The position numbers and the translations under genes were made by a program. Shown here one piece after another: positions 53,858-62,580 of a stretch of 64,000 nucleotides of DNA. Positions within the stretch are counted from its first letter, which is position 1. The number at the start of each line of letters is the position of its first letter. The notes beneath the pieces were generated by a model, which had not been told where the DNA came from, did no database searches, and saw only the letters and a program-made list of their open reading frames with translations. This DNA is from Algoriphagus sanaruensis (GTDB lineage Bacteria; Bacteroidota; Bacteroidia; Cytophagales; Cyclobacteriaceae), in assembly GCF_001593605.1 (NCBI RefSeq), contig NZ_CP012836.1, forward strand, positions 2,856,501 to 2,920,500, in the 5' to 3' direction.

Positions 53858-53890
53858 GTCGGAAGTCCGAAGACCGAAGACCGAAGCTGA
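53858..53890 (+). repeat. Heptamer array, copy A (msrB-hisG gap)
   Basis: Four tandem 7-mers in phase: GTCGGAA, GTCCGAA, GACCGAA, GACCGAA, then GCTGAC. The unit follows G(T/A)C-CGAA. The same 7-base periodicity, with CGTG in place of CGAA, occurs in the hisC-hisB gap. Confidence 0.6.
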
Positions 53891-54002
53891 CTAAAACTGA
53901 ACTTCGAGCGGAATTTCATCATAGTGTAGGGCCTACTGGTAAGATAGTGGATATACATAAAATATTTTATCCCATTTTTATTTCATTAAAAACAGTTCTC
54001 GA

Positions 54003-54033
54003 TTTGGATGTTGCTAATCCAGACCTATATTTG
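54003..54033 (+). promoter_or_regulatory. Consensus promoter of the his operon
   Basis: TTTG-N19-TATATTTG is an exact match to the Bacteroidota primary-sigma consensus. The expected start, about 5-7 bases after the -7 box, is at or next to the ATG of the His-rich leader ORF at 54043. Confidence 0.65.
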
Positions 54034-54042
54034 CTGACGATA

Positions 54043-54126
54043 ATGGAAAACACCAATAGAAATATTGAATTTTTAGCAACTGCACAGCATTCGCACATGC
54101 TGCATTATTTCCATCATTCCTCTTGA
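54043..54126 (+). CDS. Putative his-operon leader peptide
   Basis: A 27-codon ORF, MENTNRNIEFLATAQ followed by HSHMLHYFHHSS. Five of its last twelve residues are His, and the ORF ends about 100 bases before hisG. It begins within a few bases of the predicted transcription start. A 7-bp hairpin (54117-54132) overlaps its stop. This is the layout of a translation-attenuation leader that senses charged tRNA-His. A downstream terminator with a T tract was not found, so the exact switch is not resolved. Confidence 0.5.
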   Translation: MENTNRNIEFLATAQHSHMLHYFHHSS

Positions 54127-54229
54127 GAGGAAGCTATTTACACACCCACCCGGTGATGCTGATGACAGGGATTCGGCCATTCACCAAAATTTAATCCAAA
54201 CCAAAACTTTCCAAGCGTAACTTGTCCCC

Positions 54230-55090
54230 ATGGAACAGATTATCCGCATTGCCGTCCAAAAAAGCGGCCGACTATCCGATGACTCACTCAGCCTAATCAA
54301 GGAGTGTGGCATCAAATTTTACAATGGAACAGGCAAACTCAAGTCTACTTCTACCAATTTTCCTGTTGAATTCCTTTTTCTTCGTGATGACGATATCCCT
54401 GGATATGTAGCAGATGGTGTTGCAGATTTGGGAATTGTCGGACAAAATGAACTCGTTGAAAAAGACAAAGATGTCCTTACTCTCAAGAAGCTGGGATTTT
54501 CCAAATGCAGACTTTCACTTGCTATTCCAAAAGGTCAGGAATATCCCGGTGTAGAATATTTTCAGGGAAAAAGCATAGCCACTTCCTACCCCAAGATCCT
54601 TGGAGATTTCCTCGAGTCTAAAAATATTCAAGCAGAAATCCATGAGATCAGTGGCTCTGTGGAAATTGCGCCGAGCATAGGACTTGCTGAAGGTATCTTT
54701 GATATAGTAAGTTCAGGTTCAACTTTGATGATGAACGGCCTCAAAGAAGTAGAAGAAGTCTTCAAATCGGAAGCTGTTTTGATCGGAAACAAAAACTTGG
54801 CGGATTGGAAGAAAGCTATTTTGGAAAAACTCCTTTTCCGCATCAATGCCGTCCAGACAGGCAAAAGCAATAAATACGTATTGATGAATGTTCCTAATTC
54901 TTCCATTCCAAAAGTCATCGAATTGATCCCCGGAATGCGAAGTCCGACTATTTTGCCTCTGGCCCAAGAGGGATGGTCCTCTGTTCACTCGGTGTTAAAC
55001 GAAGATCAATTCTGGGAAAACATCGAGGAACTCCGTGCAGCTGGCGCTGAGGGAATCCTAGTGGTACCAATCGAAAAAATGGTGTTGTAA
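54230..55090 (+). CDS. hisG: ATP phosphoribosyltransferase, long form
   Basis: A 286-residue HisG, the first enzyme of histidine synthesis (ATP + PRPP to phosphoribosyl-ATP). RIAVQKSGRLSDDSLSLIKECG opens the type II PBP-like domain, VADGVADLGIVGQNELVE follows, and IFDIVSSGSTLMMNGLKEVE contains the PRPP loop. The C-terminal ~80 residues form the regulatory ACT-like domain of the long form, which is inhibited by histidine. It leads hisGDCB. Confidence 0.95.
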   Translation: MEQIIRIAVQKSGRLSDDSLSLIKECGIKFYNGTGKLKSTSTNFPVEFLFLRDDDIPGYVADGVADLGIVGQNELVEKDKDVLTLKKLGFSKCRLSLAIPKGQEYPGVEYFQGKSIATSYPKILGDFLESKNIQAEIHEISGSVEIAPSIGLAEGIFDIVSSGSTLMMNGLKEVEEVFKSEAVLIGNKNLADWKKAILEKLLFRINAVQTGKSNKYVLMNVPNSSIPKVIELIPGMRSPTILPLAQEGWSSVHSVLNEDQFWENIEELRAAGAEGILVVPIEKMVL

Positions 55091-55115
55091 ACGAACTCTT
55101 TTAACCAAAGAAATT

Positions 55116-56411
55116 ATGAAACTCCTGGTCAATCCTAATCCTGAAAAGTGGAAAAAACAACTGGCTCGTCCAGTTCAAAAAACCAAGGAAATCAATAAAA
55201 TCGTCAAACCGATCTTCGAAAAAGTTGAAAAAAACGGAGATAAAGCATTAAAGAAATTTGCCCAAGAATATGATCATGTGACTTTGGACAGCCTTTTGGT
55301 CACCGCTGAGGAAATCAAATCAGCAAAAGATCAAATCAGCAAAGAATTAAAGGAAGCGATCAAAACTGCGAAAGCAAATATTGAGAAGTTTCATGCGGCT
55401 CAGGCCACACCTGAACTGATCGAAGAGGTTATGCCAGGGGTGATTTGTATGCGAAAAAGCGTCCCGATCCAACGGGTCGGACTTTATATACCCGGAGGTA
55501 CGGCTCCACTTTTCAGCACCGTCCTTATGCTTGGAGTACCTGCCAAAATCGCGGGTTGTGCAGAAATTGTCCTTTGTACCCCACCAAATCGTGAAGGCAA
55601 AATCCATCCTGCTATTCTCTATACGGCAGATCTTGTAGGTATCACCAAAGTCTTGAAAGTGGGTGGTGCGCAAGCTGTGGCAGCAATGACTTTTGGGACG
55701 GAGAGTGTACCTCAGGTAGACAAGATTTTCGGTCCTGGAAACCAATATGTGACTGCAGCCAAGCAGTTCGCAAACAAATACGGAGTAGCGATTGATATGC
55801 CTGCCGGACCATCAGAAGTGTTGGTCTATGCAGATGATACGGCCGTTCCTGCGTTCGTTGCTTCAGATTTACTTTCTCAAGCGGAGCATGGAATTGATTC
55901 GCAAGTAGTTTTGGTAACCCCATCCGAAAAGTTTGCTAAGAAAGTGTTAAAGGAAATCGATCTTCAACTTGAAGATTTGCCACGAAAAGATATTGCCTTC
56001 AAAGCACTCCAAAACTCCACTGCTGTGGTTATGGAAAATCAAGGGGAGGCCTTGGAACTGATCAACGACTACGCTCCGGAGCACTTGATCATTGCGGTAG
56101 AAAATGAGGAAGAAGCTGTCGATGCAATCTTTAATGCCGGTTCGGTATTCATCGGAAACTTCACCCCTGAATCAGCCGGTGACTATGCTTCAGGAACTAA
56201 CCATACCCTGCCGACATACGGGTATGCCCGCAATTACAGTGGTGTGTCTTTGGATAGCTTTTTGAAAAAAATGACTTACCAAAAAATCACTCCTGAAGGT
56301 CTTAAAACCCTAGGACCTGTCGTGGAAGTCATGGCAGCCAATGAGCAATTGGATGCGCACAAAAACGCGGTCACCATTCGTCTCAACTACTTGAAAGAGA
56401 ACAAGAAATGA
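55116..56411 (+). CDS. hisD: Histidinol dehydrogenase
   Basis: A 431-residue NAD-dependent enzyme for the last two oxidation steps of histidine synthesis. VGLYIPGGTAPLFSTVLM, GGAQAVAAMTFGTESVPQVDKIFGPGN (in pieces), AGPSEVLVYAD, SQAEHGIDSQV and NDYAPEHL are all in order, with the zinc ligands in SQAEHG. Length normal. Follows hisG by 25 bases and overlaps hisC in an ATGA. Confidence 0.96.
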   Translation: MKLLVNPNPEKWKKQLARPVQKTKEINKIVKPIFEKVEKNGDKALKKFAQEYDHVTLDSLLVTAEEIKSAKDQISKELKEAIKTAKANIEKFHAAQATPELIEEVMPGVICMRKSVPIQRVGLYIPGGTAPLFSTVLMLGVPAKIAGCAEIVLCTPPNREGKIHPAILYTADLVGITKVLKVGGAQAVAAMTFGTESVPQVDKIFGPGNQYVTAAKQFANKYGVAIDMPAGPSEVLVYADDTAVPAFVASDLLSQAEHGIDSQVVLVTPSEKFAKKVLKEIDLQLEDLPRKDIAFKALQNSTAVVMENQGEALELINDYAPEHLIIAVENEEEAVDAIFNAGSVFIGNFTPESAGDYASGTNHTLPTYGYARNYSGVSLDSFLKKMTYQKITPEGLKTLGPVVEVMAANEQLDAHKNAVTIRLNYLKENKK

Positions 56412-57460
56412 GCTTTGACTTAAATTCGCTTTTGCGACCACATATCGCAAAACTTCAACCTTATACTTCAGCTAGAGACGAGTACACCGGTAAGGAAGGT
56501 GTCTTTTTGGATGCCAATGAAAACCCGTTTGGTTCGATTACCGATCAGGATTTCAACCGCTATCCTGATCCTTATCAAAGTGCTTTGAAGGAAGAAATTG
56601 CCAAGATCAAGGGAGTTAGACCCGGTCAGATTTTCTTGGGAAATGGTTCGGACGAAGCCATTGATTTGCTCTACAGAGCATTTTGCAATCCCGGTAAGGA
56701 CAACGTGATTCTCCTACCTCCCACCTATGGAATGTATGAGGTGAGTGCCAATATCAATGATGTCGAAATCCGAAAAGTTGCCTTAACACCAGATTTCCAG
56801 CTTCAGCCTGATAAAATCCTAGCCGCAGCAGATACAAATTCTAAAATCCTCTTTATCTGCTCCCCAAATAACCCTTCGGCCAACAAGGCCAAGAGGGAAG
56901 ACATTCTCTTCCTATTGGAAAATTTCAAAGGACTGGTTGTCGTAGATGAAGCCTATATCGATTTTAGCGACGAACCCAGCTTTACCACAGAATTAGATCG
57001 ATTTGCAAATCTGCTAGTCATGCAGACCTTTTCGAAGGCTTGGGGCTTAGCTTCCCTACGACTTGGGATGGCTTTTGCGAGTGAGGAACTAATCCGAATT
57101 TTGAACAAAATTAAGCCTCCTTACAATATTTCCGGCTTGACGCAAGAGACCGTTTTGGCAGCGATCAAGGACAAAGCCAAAGTAGATCGGATGATTCAGG
57201 ACATTTTAGCTGAACGGGAATTTCTGAAAGGTGAATTGGAAAAATTGCCATTCGTCCAAAAGATTCATACCTCCCACGCCAACTTCCTGTTGGTTCAAAT
57301 CCCCAATGCGAATCAAGTTTATGATGATTTGATCGAGGAAAAGGTAATTGTCAGAAACCGCGCAAAAGTGTTGCTTTGTGCAGATTGTCTAAGAATTACA
57401 GTGGGAACGAGGGAGGAAAATGTAGCGCTTTTGGAAGCCTTGAAGAAGGTTGTAAAATAG
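56408..57460 (+). CDS. hisC: Histidinol-phosphate aminotransferase
   Basis: A 350-residue fold-I aminotransferase converting imidazole-acetol phosphate to histidinol phosphate. FLDANENPFGSI, GNGSDEAIDLLYRAFC, CSPNNPSANKAKRED and VVVDEAYIDFS lead to the PLP-lysine motif TFSKAWGLASLRLGMAF. Starts 4 bases inside the hisD stop (ATGA). Confidence 0.95.
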   Translation: MSFDLNSLLRPHIAKLQPYTSARDEYTGKEGVFLDANENPFGSITDQDFNRYPDPYQSALKEEIAKIKGVRPGQIFLGNGSDEAIDLLYRAFCNPGKDNVILLPPTYGMYEVSANINDVEIRKVALTPDFQLQPDKILAAADTNSKILFICSPNNPSANKAKREDILFLLENFKGLVVVDEAYIDFSDEPSFTTELDRFANLLVMQTFSKAWGLASLRLGMAFASEELIRILNKIKPPYNISGLTQETVLAAIKDKAKVDRMIQDILAEREFLKGELEKLPFVQKIHTSHANFLLVQIPNANQVYDDLIEEKVIVRNRAKVLLCADCLRITVGTREENVALLEALKKVVK

Positions 57461-57555
57461 TCCACAGTCGACTGACCACGGTCGACCGTAGGAAATCAAA
57501 TTAGTATAAAAAATAAAACTGTCTGTGGACTTTGGTCCGTGGACCGTTGACCATT
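57460..57555 (+). repeat. Heptamer arrays, copy B (hisC-hisB gap), in two arms
   Basis: Arm 1 (57460-57492): GTCCACA, GTCGACT, GACCACG, GTCGACC. Arm 2 (57521-57555): GTCTGTG, GACTTTG, GTCCGTG, GACCGTT, GACCATT. Both keep a 7-base period starting G(T/A)C. Arm 2 reverse-complemented resembles arm 1 (shared GTCCAC and ACGGTC words), so the two could fold back across the AT-rich middle. Arm 2 ends 7 bases before the hisB ATG. Confidence 0.65.
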
Positions 57556-57562
57556 ATGAAAT

Positions 57563-58657
57563 ATGAAAAAAGTATTATTCATAGATCGAGACGGCACAAT
57601 TATCAAAGAGCCGCCGACAGATTTTCAGGTAGATAGTCTGGAAAAACTGGAATTTCTACCAAAAGCAATTTCCAATCTTCGGAAAATCGCAGAGGAGACG
57701 GATTACGAACTCGTGATGGTGACCAATCAGGACGGATTGGGAACAGATTCATTTCCCGAAAAAGACTTTTGGCCTGCGCAGTACAAAATGCTCAAAACCC
57801 TCGAGCAAGAGAATGTAATATTCTCCGCTATCCATGTGGACAAAACCTTTGAGCATGAAAATGCACCCACCCGTAAACCTAGAACTGGACTACTGATCCA
57901 GTATTTCTCAGAAGAATACGATTTGGCTAATTCCTATGTGATAGGAGATCGATTTACTGACGTTCAATTGGCGAAAAACCTAGGAGCCAAGGCTATTTTT
58001 ATTGGAGACCCCAACCCTGAGGCTACACTTTCTACTAAAGATTGGGACGAGATTTACAATTTCCTGAAAATGCCACCACGTCAGGCTGAAGTAAAACGAA
58101 CCACCTCCGAAACAGACATTTACATCAAATTGAACTTGGACGGAAGCGGAAAATGCGACATTTCCACCGGACTGCATTTCTTTGACCACATGCTCGAGCA
58201 ATTGGGCAAACATGGCAGTACTGACTTAGAAATTAAAGTTAAAGGCGACCTTCATATCGATGAGCATCACACGATCGAGGATACTGCTTTGGCTTTGGGA
58301 GAAGCCTACTTGAAGGCTTTGGGAGATAAAAAAGGAATTTATCGCTATGGATTTATGCTTCCAATGGATGATGCATTGGCTCAAGTAGCGATTGACTTTG
58401 GGGGAAGGCCTTGGATCGTTTGGGATGCCAAGTACACCCGAGAAAAAGTTGGAGACATGCCAACGGAACTCTTTTACCATTTCTTCAAGTCCTTCTCGGA
58501 CACCGCTAAGTGCAACCTCAACATCAAAGTCGAAGGGGACAATGAACATCATAAGATCGAAGCAACTTTCAAAGGACTTGCCCGAGCCATCAAAATGGCG
58601 GTGATGCGTGATCCAAGAAATATCAACCAGCTCCCAAGCACAAAGGGGGTTTTGTAA
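57563..58657 (+). CDS. hisB: Bifunctional histidinol-phosphatase / imidazoleglycerol-phosphate dehydratase
   Basis: A 364-residue two-domain HisB. Residues about 1-165 are a HAD phosphatase ([43 protein letters not shown]). Residues about 175-364 are IGP dehydratase ([18 protein letters not shown] and the metal-binding [16 protein letters not shown], plus [17 protein letters not shown]). The fused form is usual in gamma-proteobacteria and Bacteroidota. The heptamer repeat separates it from hisC by about 100 bases, and a terminator follows. Confidence 0.95.
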   Translation: MKKVLFIDRDGTIIKEPPTDFQVDSLEKLEFLPKAISNLRKIAEETDYELVMVTNQDGLGTDSFPEKDFWPAQYKMLKTLEQENVIFSAIHVDKTFEHENAPTRKPRTGLLIQYFSEEYDLANSYVIGDRFTDVQLAKNLGAKAIFIGDPNPEATLSTKDWDEIYNFLKMPPRQAEVKRTTSETDIYIKLNLDGSGKCDISTGLHFFDHMLEQLGKHGSTDLEIKVKGDLHIDEHHTIEDTALALGEAYLKALGDKKGIYRYGFMLPMDDALAQVAIDFGGRPWIVWDAKYTREKVGDMPTELFYHFFKSFSDTAKCNLNIKVEGDNEHHKIEATFKGLARAIKMAVMRDPRNINQLPSTKGVL

Positions 58658-58728
58658 ACGAAAATAGCTTTTTCATTATCCTTGGTCTCAAGGAGCGTGA
58701 CTTTATAATCAGAGTTTTAAAATCCAAG

Positions 58729-58754
58729 AAGCTGTCTTTAAGGCAGCTTTTTTT
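58729..58754 (+). terminator. Intrinsic terminator of the his operon
   Basis: A 9-bp stem with one G:U (58729-58737 with 58741-58749, loop TTA) with a long T tract lies 72 bases after the hisB stop. It closes hisGDCB, so hisH, hisA, hisF and hisIE are not part of this unit. Confidence 0.85.
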
Positions 58755-58807
58755 ATTTTTTGTTTTGATCTTGTTCCGAATATGATTTGATTTTTGTTTA
58801 TTTCGTT

Positions 58808-59605
58808 ATGAAACGATTGAATCATATTTCTACGATATTACTATCGATTTTTCTCCTTTCCTGTTCGGCTGATCCGGCTGAAATTGAGTCATTATATTCC
58901 CAGAAAAAATACGACCAAGCAATTTCTGCTATAAACAGACGCCTCTTTTTCCATATTGGAGAAATCAAGATGCTCCACATTCGGGCAAGATGCTATGAAG
59001 AATTGGGACAAACCGATGAGGCTATTGAAGATTATGAGCGAATTCTTGATTTTGACCCCGATTATGCACAAGCTCATGCCGGCATTGGAAAAATTCTTTT
59101 TGACAAAGAATACTACCGACAAGCAGAGCTATCAATTTTAAAGGCAGCCAGCCTAGATCCCGAAGATTTTGAGATTATTTACTTGGCCGGAAGATCCCAG
59201 CTAATGGTGAAAAACTGGGAACGTGCCGAGACTTTTCTAAAGCAAGCACAAGAAATGAATAAGGAGTTTGCTCCAATTTATTACTATATGGGCATGGCAA
59301 GAGCCAGTCGTGGAGATGTTTATGGCGCAGCAGCATCCTTTAATACCTATCTACAAAAGGAGCCTGACAACATCACCGCTCGCTATAATCGAGGATTTGC
59401 AATGCTCAAAATCGGTTACCTTCCTTGGGCATTGGAAGATTTTGAATTTGTTTTAAAAAACAACCCCGAGCATGTTGAAGCATTGGCTCGAAAAGGTGTT
59501 TGCCTAGCTAGAATGGGAAATGCAGAAGGTTGTTCTCTCCTCAAAGAAGCTGCAGCTAAAGGAAGCGATTTCGCGTTGAGCAAGCTGGAGGAGGTTTGTC
59601 TCTAG
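58808..59605 (+). CDS. TPR-repeat lipoprotein
   Basis: A 265-residue lipoprotein with lipobox LLSC (Cys near residue 19) followed by about six tetratricopeptide repeats (e.g. CYEELGQTDEAIEDYERILDF, AGIGKILFDKEYYRQAELSIL, each shortened). TPR lipoproteins of Bacteroidota act as scaffolds in outer-membrane assembly or gliding/secretion. No partner is adjacent. I chose the ATG at 58808; the upstream frame adds 7 residues. Convergent with the ATP-grasp gene. Confidence 0.82.
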   Translation: MKRLNHISTILLSIFLLSCSADPAEIESLYSQKKYDQAISAINRRLFFHIGEIKMLHIRARCYEELGQTDEAIEDYERILDFDPDYAQAHAGIGKILFDKEYYRQAELSILKAASLDPEDFEIIYLAGRSQLMVKNWERAETFLKQAQEMNKEFAPIYYYMGMARASRGDVYGAAASFNTYLQKEPDNITARYNRGFAMLKIGYLPWALEDFEFVLKNNPEHVEALARKGVCLARMGNAEGCSLLKEAAAKGSDFALSKLEEVCL

Positions 59606-59607
59606 GA

Positions 59608-60489
59608 TTAGTCGATTAATCGCTTTTGAATTGCTCGGGAATAATTCGGAATGGCTTGATCCGTCAAGCCCAGAAACAAATACGGCTCGATCAATTCAAG
59701 TTCCATCAGATGGAATACACCATTTATAATCACTCCGTCTACCCTTCCATATAGAGTTCCTTTTCCAAAAGCATCAATCAGTTTTTGAGCTGCGTTTAAA
59801 AGATCGGCATCAGGTTGAATTACTTGTATAGTACCCCCAAAGTAATGTTGAACTCGAAAATCAGATTTGGCTGGAGTTTTTAATACCGCGTGTGAAAACT
59901 GTTCATTAAAGAAAATCAAGGAATACTCGCCCACTTCAGCGACTTCTTTGACAAATGGCTGGGCTAGAAATGCTTCTTCCTTGACAAGCTTATTGACCTG
60001 ATCAGCATACTTTTCCCATTCCGAAACTGGGATTTTCAGGGTGTTTTTTGCTCCACCACTAACGACAGGCTTGACCACAAGAACGTCTGATTTCACTTTT
60101 TCCTGAATTTTTTCCAAGGAAGGTTCTTGACCTTTTTCCAAAATCACCCCAGCGATCGTCGGAAAACCTTGGGCTTCAATTTGAAGCAAATACTCCTTGG
60201 AAGAATTCCAGCGGATCGTTTCCAAATCATTCAAGACAGGAATTCCTAATGCCTTTATCCGTTCAATCCAAGCATGAAATTCCGGATAATAATCAAAATA
60301 ATCCCAGGTGGATTTGATCAAAAGATGAGAGAATGACGACCAATCCACATTGGGGTCAGACCAGGCTTGAATTTCATGAGGTATCTCTAATTCCGTTAAG
60401 ATTCCGGACAAAATCTGATCTTCATCAATGGTATTGGTATCGTAGACACCGGTTGAAAAATAACTGACTATGGCAACTCGTGAATTCAT
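59608..60489 (-). CDS. ATP-grasp domain protein (glutathione-synthetase-like)
   Basis: A 293-residue ATP-grasp enzyme. LLIKSTWDYFDYYPEFHAWI lies in the N-terminal domain, VLVVKPVVSGGAKNTLKI and AFLAQPFVKEVAEVGEYSLIFF in the ATP-binding part, and GRVDGVIINGVFHLMELELIEPYLF holds the metal-binding Glu residues. The closest style is the group with cycloserine-ligase DcsG and RimK-like enzymes. It ligates a carboxylate to an amine or thiol; the substrate is unknown. I chose the ATG at 60489. A promoter-like element lies upstream. Confidence 0.82.
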   Translation of the reverse strand: MNSRVAIVSYFSTGVYDTNTIDEDQILSGILTELEIPHEIQAWSDPNVDWSSFSHLLIKSTWDYFDYYPEFHAWIERIKALGIPVLNDLETIRWNSSKEYLLQIEAQGFPTIAGVILEKGQEPSLEKIQEKVKSDVLVVKPVVSGGAKNTLKIPVSEWEKYADQVNKLVKEEAFLAQPFVKEVAEVGEYSLIFFNEQFSHAVLKTPAKSDFRVQHYFGGTIQVIQPDADLLNAAQKLIDAFGKGTLYGRVDGVIINGVFHLMELELIEPYLFLGLTDQAIPNYSRAIQKRLID

Positions 60490-60506
60490 GGGGGATAAAT
60501 TTTGCC

Positions 60507-60538
60507 CAAAAGTAAGGTTTAAGCTTTTTTCACCCAGA
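60507..60538 (-). promoter_or_regulatory. Predicted promoter of the ATP-grasp gene
   Basis: On the minus strand, TCTG-N20-TACTTTTG matches the Bacteroidota consensus with one mismatch in the -33 box, 18 bases upstream of the ATG. A second TACTTTTG box for the divergent plus-strand gene is at 60567-60574. Confidence 0.5.
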
Positions 60539-60589
60539 CCATTCTTCAAAAATCCGCCTTAACTCTTACTTTTGATAACCGAAAGCACT

Positions 60590-61336
60590 ATGGATCATCG
60601 TAAACTTGTCATCATTCCCACCTACAATGAGCTGGAAAATATCAGCGACATGGTAGTGACAGTGATGAATCTCCCTGGAAATTTTGACCTTTTAATTATT
60701 GATGACGGTTCACCGGACGGGACGGCTGAAATCGTAAAATCAGCGCAAAAAGAATTTTCCACAAGACTTCATCTGCTAGAAAGAAAGGGGAAGTTGGGAC
60801 TTGGAACAGCTTATATCACAGGATTCAAATGGGCTTTAGAAAAAGGGTACGATTACATTTTTGAAATGGATTGTGATTTTTCCCATGATCCTAAAGATTT
60901 GATCCGACTTTATAACGCAATTAAAGACCGATCATTTGACTTAGCAATTGGCTCACGCTATATCACAGGGGTGAATGTGGTCAATTGGCCAATCGGAAGA
61001 GTATTGATGTCTTATTTTGCGAGCGTTTACGTCAAGTATATCACCGGTCTGCCGATCAAAGATGCCACAGCTGGATTTAAATGCTACCACCGAAGTGTCT
61101 TGGAAGGAATCGCATTGGATAAAATCAAATTTATTGGATATGCCTTCCAAATCGAAATGAAGTTTACCGCATGGAAACTTGGATTTAAACTAATAGAGGT
61201 TCCAATCATCTTTACTGACCGTACCAGGGGTCAATCTAAAATGAGCCCCAAAATTTTCAAAGAGGCCGTATTGGGAGTAATCTGGATGAAGATTAAAAGT
61301 ATCTTTTCACCCTATCGCCTTAATCAAATCGGATAG
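60590..61336 (+). CDS. Polyprenol-phosphate mannosyltransferase-like GT2
   Basis: A 248-residue GT2 enzyme of the dolichol-phosphate mannosyltransferase group. VIIPTYNELENISDMV, LLIIDDGSPDGTAEIV, EMDCDFSHDPKDL (metal-binding DxD) and FTDRTRGQSKMSP are the family signatures. It moves a sugar from a nucleotide donor to polyprenyl phosphate on the cytoplasmic side of the membrane. It has no C-terminal membrane helices, so it is the short soluble form. I chose the ATG at 60590. Overlaps the convergent permease gene by 17 bases. Confidence 0.87.
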   Translation: MDHRKLVIIPTYNELENISDMVVTVMNLPGNFDLLIIDDGSPDGTAEIVKSAQKEFSTRLHLLERKGKLGLGTAYITGFKWALEKGYDYIFEMDCDFSHDPKDLIRLYNAIKDRSFDLAIGSRYITGVNVVNWPIGRVLMSYFASVYVKYITGLPIKDATAGFKCYHRSVLEGIALDKIKFIGYAFQIEMKFTAWKLGFKLIEVPIIFTDRTRGQSKMSPKIFKEAVLGVIWMKIKSIFSPYRLNQIG

Positions 61337-62537
61337 ATTTGATTGGATCTACTTTGGAAATCACCAATACGGGAATCCAGAGAACCAAAGCTGTTAAGCC
61401 TGAAATCCCCAAATTCAGAAAGATAAAAACTGGCCAGTTCCAATCTATAGGAACAAATTCCATGTAATAATTTGCCGGATCTAGAGGAACCAATTTAAAT
61501 CGATCTTGAAGGAATCCGATCCCCAGTCCAAGGAGATTTCCAATGAGTAGCCCCTTTCCCAAAATTTGAATTCCATTCCAGAAAAAAATCCTTCGAATCA
61601 GCGCATTTTTTGCTCCCAAGGCCTTGAATAACCCGATCATTTGGGTGCGCTCCATGATAAGAATGAATAATATCGCCCCCATGTTGAATATGGCAACAAA
61701 CCCAATCAAGGATATAAATACCACCACATTGGTATCCAAAAGTGACAGCCAATCGAAAATCTCTAAATAACGATCTCGGATATCAATAAGCTTGAGATCA
61801 AAGTCTAGCATTTGATCCAATTCTTCAAATCGAAGGTCAGCTTCACTTGGATCACTCAGATAAACCTCCAGGCCTCCAACTTGATCTTTTTTCCAGCCAT
61901 TCAAATTCCGGATGGTTTGAAGTTCGCCAAGAACAATTTGCTCATCAAAATTTTCCAAGTAGGTTTCAAAAATTCCTACTACCTCTACTCTGCGGAACCT
62001 AGGTGGATCTTGAACAAAATACAGAGTCACTCGGTCTCCCACTTCAAGAAGAAGTTTATCTGCTACCAGCTTGCTGAGCATGATCTCATTACTCACTCCA
62101 GAATCAGGTATATGGAGTAGCCTTCCCGAAACCAAGTATTTTTTAAAAGAAAGGGAGTCAAAATCTGCCCCTAATCCCTTCATCAAAATCCCTTCAACTT
62201 CTTCGTCGCCTTTCAACAAAGCCGTTTTGTGAGCAAAGGACTGAGTTTTTCCAATGTAGTTTTGTGATGCAAGACGTTCCTTCAACTCCTCACTAAGCGT
62301 AAAAGGCGCCTCCTCATAGGCATTGCTCATTTGAAATTTCTGAACTTGAAAATGTCCAGTAAATCCATAAACCCGGTCAGATACGGATTTTTGAAATCCT
62401 CCTAAAACCATAAACGAGAGGATAGCAACAGCGAGCCCAATGGCAAGACTACCTACAGCAATTTTATGGATTGTGCTCGAGAAGCCCCCGGATTGCTTAA
62501 AACTGATTCTTTTGGCAATGAAATAGGAAAGGTTCAA
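61320..62537 (-). CDS. LolC/E-type FtsX-fold ABC permease
   Basis: A 405-residue membrane protein with the lipoprotein-releasing permease layout. One N-terminal helix (HKIAVGSLAIGLAVAILSFMVLGGF, shortened) is followed by a large periplasmic MacB-like domain (about 45-265), then three C-terminal helices (VVVFISLIGFVAIFNMGAILFILIMERT and IFLNLGISGLTALVLWIPVLV, shortened). MNLSYFIAKRISFK at the start fits family members, though the codon is TTG at 62537. A LolD-like ATPase at 33642-34292 could be its partner. Confidence 0.85.
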   Translation of the reverse strand: MNLSYFIAKRISFKQSGGFSSTIHKIAVGSLAIGLAVAILSFMVLGGFQKSVSDRVYGFTGHFQVQKFQMSNAYEEAPFTLSEELKERLASQNYIGKTQSFAHKTALLKGDEEVEGILMKGLGADFDSLSFKKYLVSGRLLHIPDSGVSNEIMLSKLVADKLLLEVGDRVTLYFVQDPPRFRRVEVVGIFETYLENFDEQIVLGELQTIRNLNGWKKDQVGGLEVYLSDPSEADLRFEELDQMLDFDLKLIDIRDRYLEIFDWLSLLDTNVVVFISLIGFVAIFNMGAILFILIMERTQMIGLFKALGAKNALIRRIFFWNGIQILGKGLLIGNLLGLGIGFLQDRFKLVPLDPANYYMEFVPIDWNWPVFIFLNLGISGLTALVLWIPVLVISKVDPIKSIRFD

Positions 62538-62580
62538 GGGACTCGGTTAAATTTGTTGATCACTACTCCCGCAAAATAGC

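Noticed and set aside
53824..54126. A 100-codon open frame upstream of hisG as a full protein
   Set aside because: Its first part runs through the heptamer repeat and the promoter region and has no recognisable protein character. Only the last 27 codons, from the ATG at 54043, are kept as the leader ORF.
53858..57555. Heptamer arrays as a CRISPR array
   Set aside because: The unit is 7 bases with no unique spacers, and there are no cas genes.
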